The notes beneath the pieces were generated by a model, which worked only from the letters and a program-made list of their open reading frames with translations, ran no database searches and was not told where the DNA came from. The translations under genes were made by a program, and so were the position numbers. This document shows positions 4,640 to 5,624 of a stretch of DNA of 5,624 nt, piece after piece. The stretch's first letter is position 1. Each line of letters opens with the position of its first letter. The stretch is from an uncultured Collinsella sp. (lineage in GTDB: Bacteria > Actinomycetota > Coriobacteriia > Coriobacteriales > Coriobacteriaceae). The DNA lies in NCBI GenBank assembly GCA_947003675.1, contig CAMQPJ010000098.1:1-5624 (forward strand), given 5' to 3'.

Positions 4640-5624
4640 GACTGCGCTTCGCATGGCGCTGGCGCACCCGTTCTACCTGCTCATCTATACGGTGTTCATC
4701 TCGCTCATGGGCGTATTCATCGCGGCATCGGTGAGCTGGAACTCGTCGCAGCTCACCGAGTACGAGCCCTACGATGCCAACGTGATCGTGGTCGACCGCG
4801 ACGACAGCGACCTTTCGCATGCGCTCACCAAGCACCTGGGGTCGCGCTTTGAGTTGGTCACGGGCGTCGGCGACGATACCTACGATCTTGCGGACGCGCT
4901 CTCCAAGAGCAACAGCGCCAAGGGTAGCGCCGACTGCGTGTTCTTTATCCCGGAGGGGTTTGGGAACGACCTGGTCGCGGCCGCCCGCGCGGGGGAGGCC
5001 CTGCCCAAGCTCGATGTGACCTACGGTGCCGGCACCATGGCGGCGGCGCTTTCGTCTGCTGAGGCCTCGCGCTGGATTTCGCTCGCGGGCGCTGCAGCGG
5101 CCCTAGAGCCCGCCGCCTCTAATGGTAGCGTCGCCAAGGCCGCCGAGCATGCCGCCGCCAAGCGCGCCGAGGTCCAGATTGAGCAGGTCAAGGTTGGTTC
5201 GACTGCCGCCGCCATGCTCAAGTCGTATTTCAACTTTGGCGCGTACGCGATTATCTCGTCGGTCATCGTATCGGTGGGGCTGGTGTTCTCGGGCATGAAC
5301 GAGCCCGAGCGCGTGCGTCGTATGGATGCCGGCCCAATCTCCGAGCGCCGGCGTTCGCTCGCCGTGTTTGCGGCCGCCACTGTGATCACCGTCTGCATCT
5401 GGTTTGTGTCGAGCATGATGGGCGTCGTGGGCTTTGCCGGCGCGGTTGCCGAGGTCGGCGTGGGTCGTGTGTGCCTGGCGCTGGCGGCGACGTTTGCCCT
5501 GGCGTGCACGCCTCTGGCCGTTGGCTTTGCCCTTTCGAGCCTGGGTGCGCGTGAGGAGCTGCTCAACGGTGTGGGCAACCTGCTCGGCATGCTCATGACG
5601 TTTTTGGGCGGCGCCTGGATGCCG
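4626..5624 (+). CDS. ABC-2-type permease subunit 2 (3' end outside the window)
   Basis: The frame is open from ATG 4626 to the last base, giving 333 residues (MSTFKTALRMALAHPFYLL... to ...FLGGAWMP) without a stop; the C-terminus lies outside. A membrane helix at about 16-36 is followed by an extracytoplasmic domain (about 37-201). This ends in a long Ala- and charge-rich stretch (about 138-195) likely to be helical. Further membrane helices lie at about 202-222, 244-272, 281-303 and 313 onward. The segment FNFGAYAIISSVIVSVGLVF followed by RVRRMDAGPISERRR is typical of ABC-2 permeases of the ABC2_membrane_3 group. The topology matches permease subunit 1, so the two most likely form a heterodimer. 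The 14-bp overlap and strong ribosome binding site indicate coupled expression. The usual family length suggests only a modest part is missing. Confidence 0.9.
   Translation, partial: MSTFKTALRMALAHPFYLLIYTVFISLMGVFIAASVSWNSSQLTEYEPYDANVIVVDRDDSDLSHALTKHLGSRFELVTGVGDDTYDLADALSKSNSAKGSADCVFFIPEGFGNDLVAAARAGEALPKLDVTYGAGTMAAALSSAEASRWISLAGAAAALEPAASNGSVAKAAEHAAAKRAEVQIEQVKVGSTAAAMLKSYFNFGAYAIISSVIVSVGLVFSGMNEPERVRRMDAGPISERRRSLAVFAAATVITVCIWFVSSMMGVVGFAGAVAEVGVGRVCLALAATFALACTPLAVGFALSSLGAREELLNGVGNLLGMLMTFLGGAWMP

Noticed and set aside
3962..5596. Minus-strand open frames opposite the permeases (3962-4654, 4572-4835, 5021-5596)
   Set aside because: They are shadows of the two permease genes, and the products are low-complexity Arg/Ala/Ser-rich without family features.

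Overview
The window is GC-rich DNA with a strong G/C third-position bias in its genes, which suggests a high-GC Gram-positive. The protein families, the codon use and the small repeat-filled gaps fit a Coriobacteriia genome (Collinsella-like), but this is inference from general familiarity, and nothing here names the species.

Layout. Positions 1-532 hold no convincing gene. They carry a dense set of inverted repeats: a GC-rich terminator-like hairpin (13-47), a 160-bp palindromic element (67-226), a short inverted repeat (240-270), a second palindromic element (319-472), and a further hairpin (459-512) that reuses one arm of the second element. The two large elements share their inner sequences but have unrelated outer arms, and each arm pair is nearly or fully complementary. 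Positions 533-2304 on the minus strand encode a NarL/FixJ-type response regulator and, transcribed ahead of it, a DesK-type membrane histidine kinase; the two genes overlap by 4 bp (ATGA). Positions 2305-2500 are a divergent control region. Positions 2501-5624 on the plus strand encode an ABC ATPase and two ABC-2-type permeases. The second permease runs off the right edge of the window and overlaps the first by 14 bp.

How it fits together. A DesK/NarL two-component pair beside one ATPase and two paralogous permeases has the gene content of the Bacillus subtilis lnrJK-lnrLMN (linearmycin resistance) type of system, here arranged as two divergent operons. The likely job is sensing a membrane-active compound or envelope disturbance and inducing an exporter that removes it. 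The substrate cannot be read from the sequence.

The parts most worth a second look are the 5' intergenic palindrome family, with its conserved core, switched arms and competing hairpins, and the 196-bp divergent control region. That region has an apparently leaderless kinase promoter and two short motifs that each occur twice.
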